Source: Trichobilharzia szidati (lineage: Eukaryota; Platyhelminthes; Trematoda; Strigeidida; Schistosomatidae). Taken from it: a stretch of DNA of 64,000 bases. Shown here piece after piece: positions 33,722 to 46,400 of the stretch; position 1 is the first letter of the stretch; each line of letters opens with the position of its first letter. Under the pieces are notes generated by a model, which was not told the DNA's origin, did not search any database, and saw only the letters and a list, made by a program, of their open reading frames with translations. The stretch is from NCBI GenBank assembly GCA_944472155.2, contig OX235275.1:27456865-27520864 (forward strand), given 5' to 3'. Position numbers and translations under genes: made by a program.

Positions 33722-36390
33722 ATGACCTCCAATTGGATTATTTGTTCTCGTGAGTATTTAATATCCTTAAAACCTACTGATCTGCAATTCCATAAAAAAG
33801 ACAAAAAAGCATCATACCGGGTGGCAAAGAGCCTTAAAAATACCCCTATTCAATTTATGACTGTTCCAGCAATTATGAGTACTAACTGTTGCTCCCTTCC
33901 AGCCAAGATTAACTGTCTTCAATCACTCGTGTCTTCCATTATATATCGTAATACTGAGATCATATTACTTCAAGAAACATGGCTACACGACCTATATGAT
34001 GACAAATTATTCAGACAAGATCGGTGTAGTTCCAGGAAGAAACGTGATAGTGGTGTCACTATCTTCATCAGTTCACAATGGTATACATCTAATAATGTAT
34101 GTTTCAAATTCTCTAGTGACAATATTGACTGCCTCACCGTTAACTGTCTACCTAAACATTTGTCAAAATATAACTACATATACATCTCGAACATTTATAT
34201 TGCTCCTGGATGCAATTCCACAGAATTGTCTTTATTTGCGGATGAATTTACCTCTCTTGCTGCCACCTCTTTCAGAAACTCCTTTTCTATAGTTACTGGA
34301 GACTTTAATTCTAGTGACCACAGCTTCCTTATTTCACTTGGACATGAAAACATTGTCAACTTCCCAACTCGACTGGATAATACTCTTGATCTCGTGTTTA
34401 CAAATGACACAGGAATATTTGAAGCTCGAAAAAGAGCCCCACTACTTAATTCTGATCACTGTATCATAAGAATATTGCCCAAAGTATATGGAAAGCAGCA
34501 CAAAACGGTCTTCTCATATCTTGGAAATAAAACACAACACAGATGTTATTCTCATGACAACATACAGAATCTAAGGACCATGGTGAAAGACACAAACTGG
34601 GACTTGTTTACTGAACAAGCTATTGATAATACAATTACTAACATAACACATTATCTTAATTTCTGTCTTGATGTTTGTTGTCCAAAAGAGACAATCTTCT
34701 TAAAATTCGACTAATTCTCCTCTTCTCAACTCAAAAAGCTTCGCCGTGAAAATGAGAGGTTGTACAAAATGAAAAATAAATCTGGTGTTAAGAGAATGAA
34801 CACTTTGATTAAAGCTGAATTACAAAGATTAAATGCTCTCTATAACCAGAAGTTTCTTTCATTAAATCCTCATCTAATATGTGGAAGTTATTGAAGGAAA
34901 TCACAGGTGGTAAGCAAATAATGAATGATACTTCTGTCGATGTTGATATGCTTAATAAATCCTTCATATGTATCCCTGCAGATGTTATGATTCCTAACTC
35001 TAATAGTGTAAATAATGACTGTTTCTCATGCTTTAATACGAATGATGTCCTTAAGTGTCTTCAATCTCTCAACCCTACTCAGTCCCTTGGTCCTGATGGT
35101 GTTCCTACTGTTATCCTTAAGAAGTGCGCTGACATCTTATGTTCTCCATTAACTGACATTTTCAACGAATCTTTTTCCAAAAGTATTATACTGGGCTCAT
35201 GGAAAAATATCAAGATTGTTCCAGTGCCTAAATCAACAAGTGGACCTACTGTTAAATTTAGACCTATTGGTATTACCTCACCTTTTTTGAAAGTTATGGA
35301 AAAACTTATTTTACTTAATCTTGAACCCTCTTTAAAGCCTTTCAATGACCCAAACCAGTTTGCTTATAAACATAGTAGGTGTACCTTAGATGCCGCTATT
35401 GTCTTATATCATAATATAGTCTCTAGTTTAGATAGAGGAGCTAAATACGTTCGGTGTTGCTTCCTTGATTACACCTCTGCATTTGACTCTGTACCTAGGT
35501 CTCTCTTGCTAAGTAAGCTTGCTGCAACACAGGCTGAGAGCTTGATAAATAAGTGGTTGCGTTCCTATTTTTCTGATAGGAAGCCGTACACCGTCTACAA
35601 TGGAAAGTCCTCCACTACCTCACTTAATTTAGCTGGTGTTCCTCAAGGTGCTGTTCTTTCTCCTTTTCTGTTTTCTTTTTCCTTACATGACTTGCCCCAT
35701 TCTGATGTAAACACTTTTGTTAAGTATGCTGATGACCTCTCTGTTTCCATGCCTGTCAACTCTTAGTCAGATTGTTCCAAATTAAATTACTTTCTGTCAG
35801 AAATTAGTCAGTGGTCCTCTTCAAACTGTTTTAAGCTAAATCCGTCCAAATGTCAGGTAGTGAATTTCACTTTCAGACAAAAACTTGACCTACAACAACT
35901 AGCTAGCTCTCTCTCTTCTCTATACGCAGCTCTCTCCTTGCATTTCATCTGGTAGAACTAAAAGCAGCTATAGGAGGCTACATGCTTGGACTACCAAGTA
36001 CAAAACTCCGCAATACCTTATCTGGCACAGCTGTTATGTGATGGGAAATCCATTAGGTATGACACGATCAACTAACTGCAGCACTCTAACAAATAGTTCC
36101 CATGAGTTTTTGTTTTCCTTTCTTCGTTACTATTATATTGTTGCTCACATATTCTATTACACACTAATTTTATATATCATATCCTGTGGTGCATTGTTTA
36201 AAATGTGAATGCAATGCTGTTCTTTTTTATTTCTTCTATTTATCTTTTTTTGTTGTTATTACTTTCTGATTTTAAAATCTTATAAAATCTATGAGGTAAT
36301 TATATGCAATATTGTAATGAACGCTGAAAATTCCATACCTGTACCACAAATATTGTTTGGAATAAAGCTGTTATTATTATTTTTTTCCGT
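33722..36390 (+). mobile_element. Non-LTR retrotransposon with endonuclease and RT (CR1/jockey-like)
   Basis: 33722-34714 encodes an AP-type endonuclease (IILLQETWLHDLYDD, KRDSGVTIFISSQWY, FSIVTGDFNSSDH, NFPTRLDNTLDLVFT, LLNSDHCI). The frame runs on to about 34865, where a shift leads into RT at 34879-35766. RT motifs are SLGPDGVPTVILKKC, KFRPIGITSPFLKVMEKLI, NQFAYKHSRCTLDAA, FLDYTSAFDSVPRSLL, AGVPQGAVLSPFLFSF and active site VKYADDLSV. A TAG at 35764 interrupts, and a shortened C-terminus follows. The 3' end is near 36390 (CCATACCTGTACCACAAATA, then GGAATAAAGCTG and a TTA repeat). Probably dead: two stops and one shift. Confidence 0.85.
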
Positions 36391-36479
36391 GGTAGAAGGA
36401 TGTGTGATGGCTCTCTGGGCAGAGATTATTGCCGGACGTCCATATGGGTCCGATTTCACGGTGAAACTGAGTTTTTAGT

Positions 36480-37430
36480 ACCTCTTAAACCATTTTGCTA
36501 GAAGTAGATCCACAGGAACACACAGAATGGGAGCAGAACGCAAGTTGTTTAGAGAACATTTTATTCCACGAGAATCAGTTTTAAAAAGAGCGGTGGAGCA
36601 GTCTTGGAGCCTTACAATCTTTCTTGTCTATGCTTAGGTTCAGATCTTGCAGCTGTTGTATCTCTTGATCCAGATTGTTGACTCCCGAGGATCTTCCCGC
36701 AAGGGAAGAAAATAAAACAGTGATTTATAATTATTTTTTTTTTTTCACTGCACTAATCCTCAGTAATGAAAGCGTAAAATATGACGCGCATTTTGCCATA
36801 TCCAGTTTTGAATTAATTTCTTCAATATCTATGCTTTGTATTACATTGTGTTAACTGTTTCCGCCTTTTATCAAATGTGGTATATCTGCTTATCAGTTCT
36901 CAATGTAATTGTACCTTGTGGAAAACGGATATGATGTGGGCACTGTCAAGTTATTCACTTTTGTCAGCAGTGAATATTCATTAAAAAAAAACTAATTTTT
37001 ACATAGAACATTTATCCAATAAGCGTTGGTGAGGCCTTTTTACAGCTGGCTTTCAATACGTTTTCATCTTCACAGTGAGTGGATCAAATTGTTTCTAAGT
37101 TAAAGTTCAATTGAGATTATTCTGATTCCATCACATTGTCTACACCCAAACATCAGAGGACTGACCATCTGGTCAGTTATATTGTTAATCGTTCTCACTA
37201 CTAAGCCAATCGACATCAATCACAGCACCACTCACCACATATACATTGGTTATGAAGTCACTTTTTCTATATGACTGAGTTAGTTGATATGCATCTCACA
37301 GTAGATATGTCGAACAATTTACTGTGTATATTCGTCGCCCAATGCCTTCACTCGATACTGAAAATGAGTAGATCTGTTGGGATGGATAAAATACAATAAA
37401 TGTTTGTTCAATAAATAAATAAATGTCCGT
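36480..37430. other. Intergenic, nothing recognised
   Basis: AT-rich sequence with no supported gene. 36393-36475, just before it, is the inverted partner of 32925-32995. Repeated AAATAAATAAAT occurs at 37410-37425. Confidence 0.4.
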
Positions 37431-37439
37431 TCAGCCAGA

Positions 37440-38170
37440 ACGTGAAAGACAAGCTGTAGCATTGGGCCACCTCAGCGTGCATATACCAGTTTACTTGCTC
37501 TTGTGGAGCTGAGTACATCGGCCGTACCATGCGCCGACTTAGAAAACGCGCTCGTGAACACTACCCAGCCTGGCTAGTAAAAGGAGACCAAAAACATGTA
37601 AACAGTTCGGTGACAGAACATCTGGTCAACTCAGGACATTCAGCGCCTTTCGAAAAATCCTTCAAAGTAATATACAAGATTCAATCGAACCTATCAAAGG
37701 GAGTGATATCAAGATATCTGGGCATAGCTGAGGCGCTAGTCATCCAAAAACTCAAACCCATGCTTTGTATCCAAAAGAAATACGTCCAACTCCTGTTCCT
37801 GCCATGGCCATCATAAACAGGTAAAATGTTTTTAATAATGACCATCCCTTCTCCTTTCTTATATAAACTTCCTGTTTATTCATGTTATTTTAAGTTTTTC
37901 TTAATCCCTGTCTACACTACCATATTTTCATTTCCACACTTCCTGCTCATTTTGTCATTTTACTATTCCTAAATATTTAATCCCTGATTGCATAAATAAT
38001 TATTCATCACATTGGTTTTTTATCCAAACATCCTGTCTATTTTGTTATTTCTACATTTTTAACCCCCAATTGCACAATGTCAATCTTCTTAGTTCTTATA
38101 ATGCTACTTTGTTCGAGTTTTATCCGTCCCTTGTTTATTATGGCATTCTAATTCCTAATTGTAATTTTTA
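37440..38170 (+). mobile_element. Penelope-like element 3' end with GIY-YIG domain
   Basis: The plus strand gives YQFTCSCGAEYIGRTMRRLR, then KRAREHYPAWLVKGDQKH, FEKSFKVIYKIQSNLSKG, AEALVIQKLKPMLCIQKKYV and a stop at 37814. The CSCGAEYIGRT core is the GIY-YIG signature and is better kept than in the copy at 6450. The rest is a T-rich tail. No RT upstream, so it is 5'-truncated. Confidence 0.82.
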
Positions 38171-38379
38171 TTGATTTGACCCTTAACCGGAAATTATTCT
38201 GGAAATTTCCCATCCATTTGATATAAATACACGAATGTACAGCCTAGATGATGACTTCATCAAAAAGAAAATTTTATTCGCTGCAATTGTCTTTTTAAAT
38301 GTTTGTAGATAAAAAGTCATCAAGGAGTCATTCACTCTGAAGGAATGAATAAGTGACATCGTCTGTCCAGCTGTCGAAT

Positions 38380-38545
38380 GTAACTTGCATGGTAGTTGGG
38401 TGTGACGGATATCGTGTGAATAGGAAAGGAGAGCCTGTGGGAAGCTGTGAAGATATCCAGAACCTACGACAGATAACCGCAAGAAATGGAGAGACGTACT
38501 GCTGAAGCCCTGTGTTCCATTCGAAACACAAACGAAAAATAACAC
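38380..38545 (+). mobile_element. RTE-type LINE 3' end fragment
   Basis: GACAGATAACCGCAAGAAAT and TGCTGAAGCCCTGTGTTCCA match the RTE 3' terminus at 10020-10065 (GACAGAAAGCAAGTGGAGAT, GTTGAAGCCCTATGTTCCAC). Only the last 160 bp or so remain. Confidence 0.65.
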
Positions 38546-38549
38546 GGAA

Positions 38550-39750
38550 TATACACATTAGATTATGGAAAATATTAGGAAGTTTGCAGTGGAAAATAAC
38601 CATGATAATGCTCGATTTATGCACTGAAGTCTTCATTTGAGATTTGATAATGTCGTGTATACATTTTTGAGGGACTTGTTAAGTTATTCTAAATTTCCTA
38701 ATTCCCCGAGATATCAAACTTTCGGCCTATTGACTAATTGCGTATTAAATATGACTCCGATTGTAATACCATAGTACATCTACATCTTCACGTTCTACGA
38801 TGTACTGACACTGTACACTACCATAGATGAACAACATTGTATTAAGAAGCAAAAGTGAACCTTGGAAAGATGTACTGCTAAAGAAATCCGATTTCGAAAA
38901 GTGCGAGGCAAACTACCCAAATTTGTATGCAATAAACGAAAAGCGACGTTCAATAATACAATGTCGAATATGCCACAAAGATATTAAAAATTAGTTTCTC
39001 TAAACGTATAATATGTTTACATGAATTAGTTTTGTAAGCGTTAATGTAGAGTTAATATAGGGCCTTACAGCCTCACTTCTATTCTTCCTTTGCTTTCGAC
39101 GTTAAGTCGTTTTCAAGAGTGCACCATTCAAGCAGATGTATAAGACAGTCATTTGAATTAGCTGCAAAGGAGCAGATGAACTGCTATAAGCATGGTGATG
39201 TGACCTAATCCCACAGTTTTTCCTGTATATGCTTAGCGGATATTCCCTTTTACAGGCTGAAAGGGAAGCATGCTTTATCGGGAGAAGTGAAAGGATGCTT
39301 TCGGAGAATGACTGGATCAGTATCGCTTCTACTTTTGAGAATCTGCAGAAGTTGTTTTTTAAAGCAACCTGGAACTTTTCAGTATTTTTTTCGGCTACAA
39401 ATCTGTGTATGGCAGTTTCGTTGGAAAGTCAACGACTCAGCAGGATTCTGCTGAGATTCCTCAGCATTTTGTGGAAAGACAGTGTGAGAATTGTGAATGT
39501 GCAAGATTCGTCTTCTTGTTTTCAAATTTCCATTACATGTAGGCGTTCGTAAATAGATTTCCTTGGAGAATTTTCGGCCTTCCTGAGCATTTTGTTGAAT
39601 TCTGATTTTTAATTGAAGTTAAATTGTTTTGGAGTCACTGGGATAATTGACATTTATATTCGCATCAGATAGAATGAATGTCATTGTAAACATTTTAACA
39701 AGACTGTTCAAATTTTTTGATTTGACACTAGTATCTAGTGTGATGTGTCT
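38550..39750. other. Intergenic, nothing recognised
   Basis: AT-rich. A 107-codon frame at 39229-39552 shows no motif, signal peptide or splice context and is not called. Confidence 0.4.
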
Positions 39751-39754
39751 AGTC

Positions 39755-39930
39755 CTCTCTTTGGTAGCTCAGTATTAACGTCTCTGACTGCAGCGCTGGG
39801 TGATGCGGGTTCGAATCTAAGAAGGGACATGAGTTCCTTCAAGGTTGCAGACACACCTTGCTGACGAGTGCCAACTAGCACGAAACATAGGTCGAAGGCT
39901 TCCTGTGGCCGATTGCCTCCAACCATCTAT
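39755..39930 (+). repeat. tRNA-headed SINE
   Basis: It starts TTGGTAGCTCAGTATTAACG (A-box-like) and has GATGCGGGTTCGAATCTAAG (B box). The body is GGTTGCAGACACACCTTGCT, then GTGCCAACTAGCACGAAAC. Relatives lie at 15905-16140 (minus), 49080-49470 and 58690-59085. Confidence 0.75.
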
Positions 39931-40345
39931 TAAGATTGCTCAAAATCAGATTTCTCTGCTCTAAAAACTTTAGTCATATCTGAATGAACTTTGTATCGTT
40001 AGTGCAACTACTAATTCATTTTGTGCTTTGCGAATACGCTGATCTGTTTGGGGCTACATTCGAGTACCGTTTTGTCTTTGTTTAGCAATCACTTATCTTC
40101 ATGCCTAGTTCTCCTTTGACCTACAAACTAGTGAATGTAGGGTAGAAAACTAGCATTGAATAACATGTGTATGGTTTTATTCTTCCTGAGAAGAATGAGA
40201 ATTTGGCTAAGTGAAAACAAAAGTCACCACATTATCGTCTAAATCTCTGACCAATCAGTAGCAAGATGTGAAATCACTCAACCAATAGTTAAAGCAGAAT
40301 AACTTGGCCAGTGATGATTCGTTTTGCCAACAACATCTGTTTCAA

Positions 40346-40352
40346 TATAAAA
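40346..40352 (+). promoter_or_regulatory. TATA box of the micro-exon gene
   Basis: TATAAAA lies 35 bp before the start codon of the signal-peptide exon. With a usual 25-30 bp spacing, transcription would start at about 40375-40382, giving a leader of only about 5-12 nt. A consensus TATA box suits a strongly stage-regulated gene. Confidence 0.7.
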
Positions 40353-40386
40353 GCCCGTGAACTACGCTACTTACAACACATTCAGT

Positions 40387-40441
40387 ATGAAGATCTATTG
40401 CTTCCTTTGTTTATTTCTGTTCGTCGTAATTCATGTTGGAG
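40387..40441 (+). CDS. MEG exon 1, signal peptide
   Basis: Encodes MKIYCFLCLFLFVVIHVG. It has a basic second residue and a 14-residue hydrophobic core, and ends just at a probable signal-peptidase site. It ends in phase 1 with donor GTGAGTAA. The start is fixed by the TATA box upstream and the lack of any earlier in-frame ATG. Confidence 0.88.
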
Positions 40442-43400
40442 GTGAGTAATTATTGAAACTAAATATTCACAATTATTTACCTTTATTATAATTACTATTT
40501 ATTTTATTGCAATGATTAAGCCGATGTTAAGCGAATGTGTTAAAATGATTTTTTCATATAGTTGAATTTTCTGAAAATGTGTAGTTTACACCAAAGTGTT
40601 GAGAAAAGCTTTCGAGTTAGTTAAATTAAAGATTGACATAGAAAACCTGAACATTTTACCACATGCGTGAATGACCTCGTCGTCAATTTCCTTCGTTATT
40701 TCACTTCTTCACGTGTTTGATGAATCACGGCAAGAAACTGAACAAGTCCTTCTCATATATATCACTGTAATAATTATAATCGCCTGCCTCCTTCAAAAAT
40801 GCACAATTAAAAAAACAACCTGGTTAGGAATACAATTTCATGCCTGGAGACATAAGTGAATAACTGAAGACTGCGAATGGTTAGATTTTATTTCTCTAGG
40901 GCAGTGACAGTTTGCATCGAAAATCTGAGGAACAGTTATCTCGTTTGTTGAGATAAGTTGCCGTTGACGATTATGTTTTTTCTCAAGTTTTGTGGGAGCC
41001 TGCAATCCAGTGGATTGTAGAAGTTCTATTGATACTCACAAGAATTGAAAACACAATCAGAGTTCGAGATTTAATTGATTGAAGCAAAGTGAACAAGAGG
41101 AATTACAGGCAATATAATGATTGACGTTTTCGACAGGTCTGGTTTTCAGCTGGTTACCGGAACATTATCACTTGGTGATACATACATGTAGATATACTTG
41201 CAGACTGAATTAATTTCAAGTACAGAGGTACTTAGCCGCCATTAACATTTGATGATTGAAGCTGCTAGAACCTACTCAAACTATACGTAGCGCAACTTTT
41301 CAGCAAGGCGTGTGGTATTTGGTGTCTGTGTTGAACGGAACAAAGGTAAAGACTTGACTTAAATTTACGACCCTATCAGTTTTACTGTCGATTATTGGAA
41401 TGACAAGGGTTATTATTAGTATTTTTGATAGTACACAATATTTTGACTAGTGTCTGATTCCCATTTCATTTCAGATTTTAATCCCCTTGGTAAGAGGTGT
41501 GTGTGAGACTAATACAAAAACTAAATGGTGTCATTCTTCAGACATGTTTTTGGCTAAAACTAAAAAACCGAAATGTTCAGCTTTTAATCTGGGGTACTAT
41601 CTAGAATTCATTTGTCTACTTACATGAGATTCCAATGAATTTTGGAAGAGAAGTACTCAATGAATATTTTTTTAACATTCTAGAATAAATTTCGCATAGA
41701 GTATGATTAGGCGAGGAAATATGTAGTTTTCAGTTAGACCCTTATGTTTGACACTACTTTATTATACATAGCAATTTTGCACAGCAAAAACCATTTCACC
41801 AATCTAGTGGCGACATCTTTGTTAACATTCGTTAGTAAGTATCATTATGCCAACTGGTGGGGGTAAGGTGATCAAATGATCAATAATTTGTGCTCGAATC
41901 GTCATTCAATTGTAAATACTGCATCACTGTGTGTGAAATTCGAAATCAAACTTATATATTATGGAATTAAATTTCACCAAAGTGTCCAAGGTAGAAAATC
42001 AAGTTGAGGATATGAGTGATCACAAAATACTGGATTGCATAAGGTATAATCTTGGAAAACTTGAAGGTAATTAAGTAAATAAATTAGATTCCCAATTGAT
42101 GACGCAGTAATCAGTTGGAGATGAAGTGGTGAGGCGGGGGACTGGATTAATCAGGTTCTTACGTTCATGTTACGGTGGTTAGGATAATGGAAGTGGCTAC
42201 ACGAATTTATTTTGAAGACACAGGTTTGACATCTTCTAGTGTATAGCATTCGCTTCAGGTGCGTGAAAATGACAAACTTGTCAGAATGCAAAAATAACTT
42301 GAATGCTGTACTTAAATCAACATTATTCTCACTGCTTACAAGGCGTGCCACGAATGGATCTTGTTCGCCCCTTGCTGAACAACAAAGGATGATGTTGTGT
42401 AGTATAATGATGTACCTGCCTAATTGCATACCCAATGTAGTTTTCTCCATAACTGCAGTCCAACTAGTCCTTATTTCGCGAACGTGAAATTTGAGTAGTT
42501 GTGAAGAGACAACATACCTCGGATGCACTGAACGCCATTTCAACTGCATCCTTCATCCAATGTCTTACTACTTCGATGGTGTTATCACTCAGATCGTACA
42601 TTCTCATGAACAACATCTTTCTTGGATCTCTCTCCCTACTCACTTGGTGCTAAATTTATATTTTTGTCAATGAACCTATCTGAATGAGAATTAGTTTATC
42701 CTTCACAGTCATAAGTTCGTCAAATCGATAAAAATGTCTTCCTAAAGTATTTTAATATCATTACGTAACACTTCAGGACTGACTCTGTGTGTGAACTCTT
42801 AGAACTCTTCAACTCCATCCACATTTTCTATATCCTGGAAAATAATTTCAGTGAGCAGAACGACTCACGCACTGAAGTCACTCACATGTCAAAGAATGTA
42901 GAGTTTTGATGGTCACATGGATCTTTCATATTTGAAGCAATACTAGGATGAATTCTTTTTTCAAGGTCGGGAGTTGCTCACAAAAGTGATAAAACTTGTC
43001 TTGATATCAACCAGATAATTCAATAAGAGCACAGTTTCACATGAATCGAATTCTATTGTTAAATAAACAAATCAAAAGTAGGCAAATATTTTGTTGAGTT
43101 TAAAAATGTTTCGTTGTTTGTCCTGTCATTGAATCCATCTTTTTTATCAGACTCCGCTGTTCAGTTGACTGATAGGAGACCAGTATATAGAAGTAAGTTT
43201 GTACATTTGAGCTAAGACACACAGTGCAACTGTATGTCGACAGCATTTGATCACGTTTTGAGAACATTTTCTTGAGTATAGGAATAAGTTCTGTAGAAAA
43301 TTAGTTGCATGGTGAACACGTATATATGTATATTAATATGTTTGCATTAAATAGGTTGTATTTGGTCTACCTAAACGTATTACGTTACTATTAGTTGCAT

Positions 43401-46400
43401 TTTGATGACGCAGCTTCTTTGTAGTTTAACAGTTGTAACAGCTGTACACATTTTTACCGCATATTTTTTCCTCGTTCAACAAAAGCCTCACTCATTTCCA
43501 CATGACGTGACACTGATGACATAGAAAATGTTGTCGATATAATCATTGTTATTATCAGTCAGGGCAAAGAAGAAGTCGAATGAGTGCGTCAGACTTGCGT
43601 ACTTAGATGAATAATTTAATGAATGAGATGAAATCAAGATGCATATAGAAATGAAGCTATGTATGGTATTACCTAAGAGATGTGAGGAAGTACAAGGTTT
43701 TTAAGGAATCAGAAAAAGCACACAAGCAAACAGATATCATAAAGTGAGCAGATGTAAAAATGACTTTTACCACCGTATTTCGATGCGCATCAACCCACCA
43801 AAAATGGGTTAAGAAACACTATACTGTATGGCCTCGTCAAAACTGCCCATTCATTCTGAACAAACGCCAACTGCTTCGCTTGAATATACAGATAGAAGAA
43901 CAACCTGCTGAATGCACTACAATTTCGTCTCCATCGCATAGCTCTAGCCATTCTAGTCATTCCCTTAGAAAATTCACAGTTATGCATATCAGAGAAAAGT
44001 ACTCAAACACTTCCGCTATCTTGGTAACAAACGCGTTGATTTCGATGGACCTGAGATTTATGTGCTTGTCTTTTTTATTCCTTGTAACACGCTTTTTTAT
44101 TTGGAACTATTACACAATTCAATATTCTCCTCCATTTCTATTTGCATTCTGATCACATGTCGCTCAATGCATTATTCATCTTATTACCTGACTCTAATTC
44201 TACTTAATCCAACTTACTTTTCGATGAATACTGGTTACTATAAATGATGAAAACTCATCGCGTTTACTACTTTACTTCTATGTGAAAAATATTATTTATA
44301 CATGAGAATGTACAAGTGAAGTAGATGAATTTGCCAAAAAGAGCCGGTCCGCTGAAATATGTGTTTTGTTCCAATTATATCACATGGACACAAAGAATAC
44401 TTTATTCTCACATATGACGTGTTGTTCGGTACGCATCAAACGATGGACTACAACCATGACACTAGCTGTCACCTAGTATTCAGTCAAAGTATCCTTTTCA
44501 TAGTGCTACAAGAGGTTGAAGGTAAGTCATAGTCGTTTAACGGATTATTCAGTTTCAAGTATCAAGAGTCAAAAGAGGCTCCATCAAGAATGTCGGTATG
44601 CCTTGCTGACTGACGAATTTCAGCCGACAAGTATGAACCATGGGTCTGTGTGGGCGTCTTACCGATTGCTTCCAATCAGCTGATAGTAACAACACTTCAA
44701 AGCGCAGCGTGATGACGCGCCACCTCGTATAGCAGAAGAATAATCTTGACACTTCATTATACTTGGAGTGCGAAAATTGCTTAACTGCCACAATTCGTGT
44801 CCATGCGATATACTAAGGAGTGTTATTTTAAATTTCAGATAGTGAAAATATGCTGAACAAGAGTGGAATGAAATCAAAGAGAAAATCAGGTTAGTACAAA
44901 ATGCGACTGAAATACTTTGCTCACCTACTTGTGAATTATCGTTTCGGAAAACTTTTCTCTCAATCATTTAACAGGAGATGAGACTGAGTACACCGATATC
45001 AGAATAACCACTTGGTCACAGTGGTAGTGTATGATTCCATAATCTCATCCATCTGTCCAGTTACACAGGCATAGTGATTAAGCATTGGCGAGGAATTCGC
45101 AAACGATTCCCTGAATACTGAAATAATTTTAATAACTAAACGGTAAAGATTTAATCATGACAGTAAGATGTCTCCTTTTCAAGATTACTATTAAATAAAC
45201 AATATAACATTTATATTACATAAACATAAGACCAAAACACTATATGTTCTATGTTTTAGGGCGTCGAAGGAAGAATGCAGAGAAAAAACATGTTGGAATC
45301 TCAAGTGCGTATCACGTTTAATTTTACATCTCATCCACAATGTGGTCAGTGTGATGTGTGTATATTTGTGAGATATCACATAGAATGTGAAGTTCTATTC
45401 ACTGAACAGCTGCGTTTTCACAGTAATCCATGTGTATGAGGAGTCTTCTTTCTCATCAATCATGCTAGATATAACTAAAGTCTTCAACGATGTGTGCACT
45501 GAGAAATGGTTATCTTTCACCATAGGACACACAAGGCATACATACAAGGTAATCTAATGTATGTATGTTTCAACAACGACGCATCGAGCTCTTCCAATCA
45601 CAAACACTCTTAGAAATGTTCAACAGTCCATGAAGTGGACAACTAGAAATAAATATGTTGAGTCGTCTACAGGTTCAGAAAATTTAACCAGATCTACAGG
45701 CTCCACTGCAATCAACTCTCCACTGTCCACGGAAAGTGTTGTCTATGCTCACATATATTCTTCATACTGATAGTTGTTATCAAAGGCACGCTTGCAAACA
45801 TGCATATTCCTGATGCGAGTACACAAATGAATTAAAAGGAATTGCTTAACGGCACTGTCTTCCATATCACTCATTTTCTCATACTCTGGCTCCTGTATTG
45901 ATTGCTCAAATTCCTGTAGATAAACTAGACAATCTCCAACTGAGCGCATCACACGCATAAGTGAACACATTTTTCTGTTCAGGTACACAGACTTAGTGCC
46001 TAAACGCTCGCAATGTAGTTGACGACAATTGTCTGAATAATGAAATCATCTTATAGATAAAACGCCACTGAAGAGAAAAGCTTCCACTCTGATAATAAGA
46101 CCTCTAAATTCTATGGTTACCTATATTGTATTAATTAAACATGTATTTTATAAAATAATACGACAATTACATAGTGTGTTGTATATTTCAGAGCATCGAC
46201 GGAAGAAACGAAATGAAGGAAGTGACGAATTGAAAAGTGGGTATAACATTACAATTTAGATCCGAATTAAAAACCATTGGAAATATTATGTGCAGTTTGT
46301 GACAAATCACATTGGACAGGCAGTTTTATTCCCTAGACAGTAGCTTTACACAGTGAACCGTTTGTGTAAGGAGTCTCAAATCACATCGATCATGCCATTC

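Noticed and set aside
39229..39552. 107-codon frame upstream of the MEG
   Set aside because: No signal peptide, motif, splice context or homologue in the window; length is compatible with chance.
40541..40580. Micro-exon after TTTTTCATATAG in intron 1
   Set aside because: The distances to the available GT donors (17 and 22 nt) are not multiples of three, unlike every other exon of the gene.
42858..42903. Micro-exon after AATTTCAG in intron 2
   Set aside because: Possible lengths (25 and 46 nt) break the phase-1 rule and the donors are poor.
43741..44170. 130-codon plus-strand frame as a coding gene
   Set aside because: Its second half is the inverted intron repeat shared with 47.1 kb; no motif and no splice logic.
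45511..45555. Micro-exon after TTTCACCATAG
   Set aside because: The interval to GTAATC is 23 nt, which would shift the frame.
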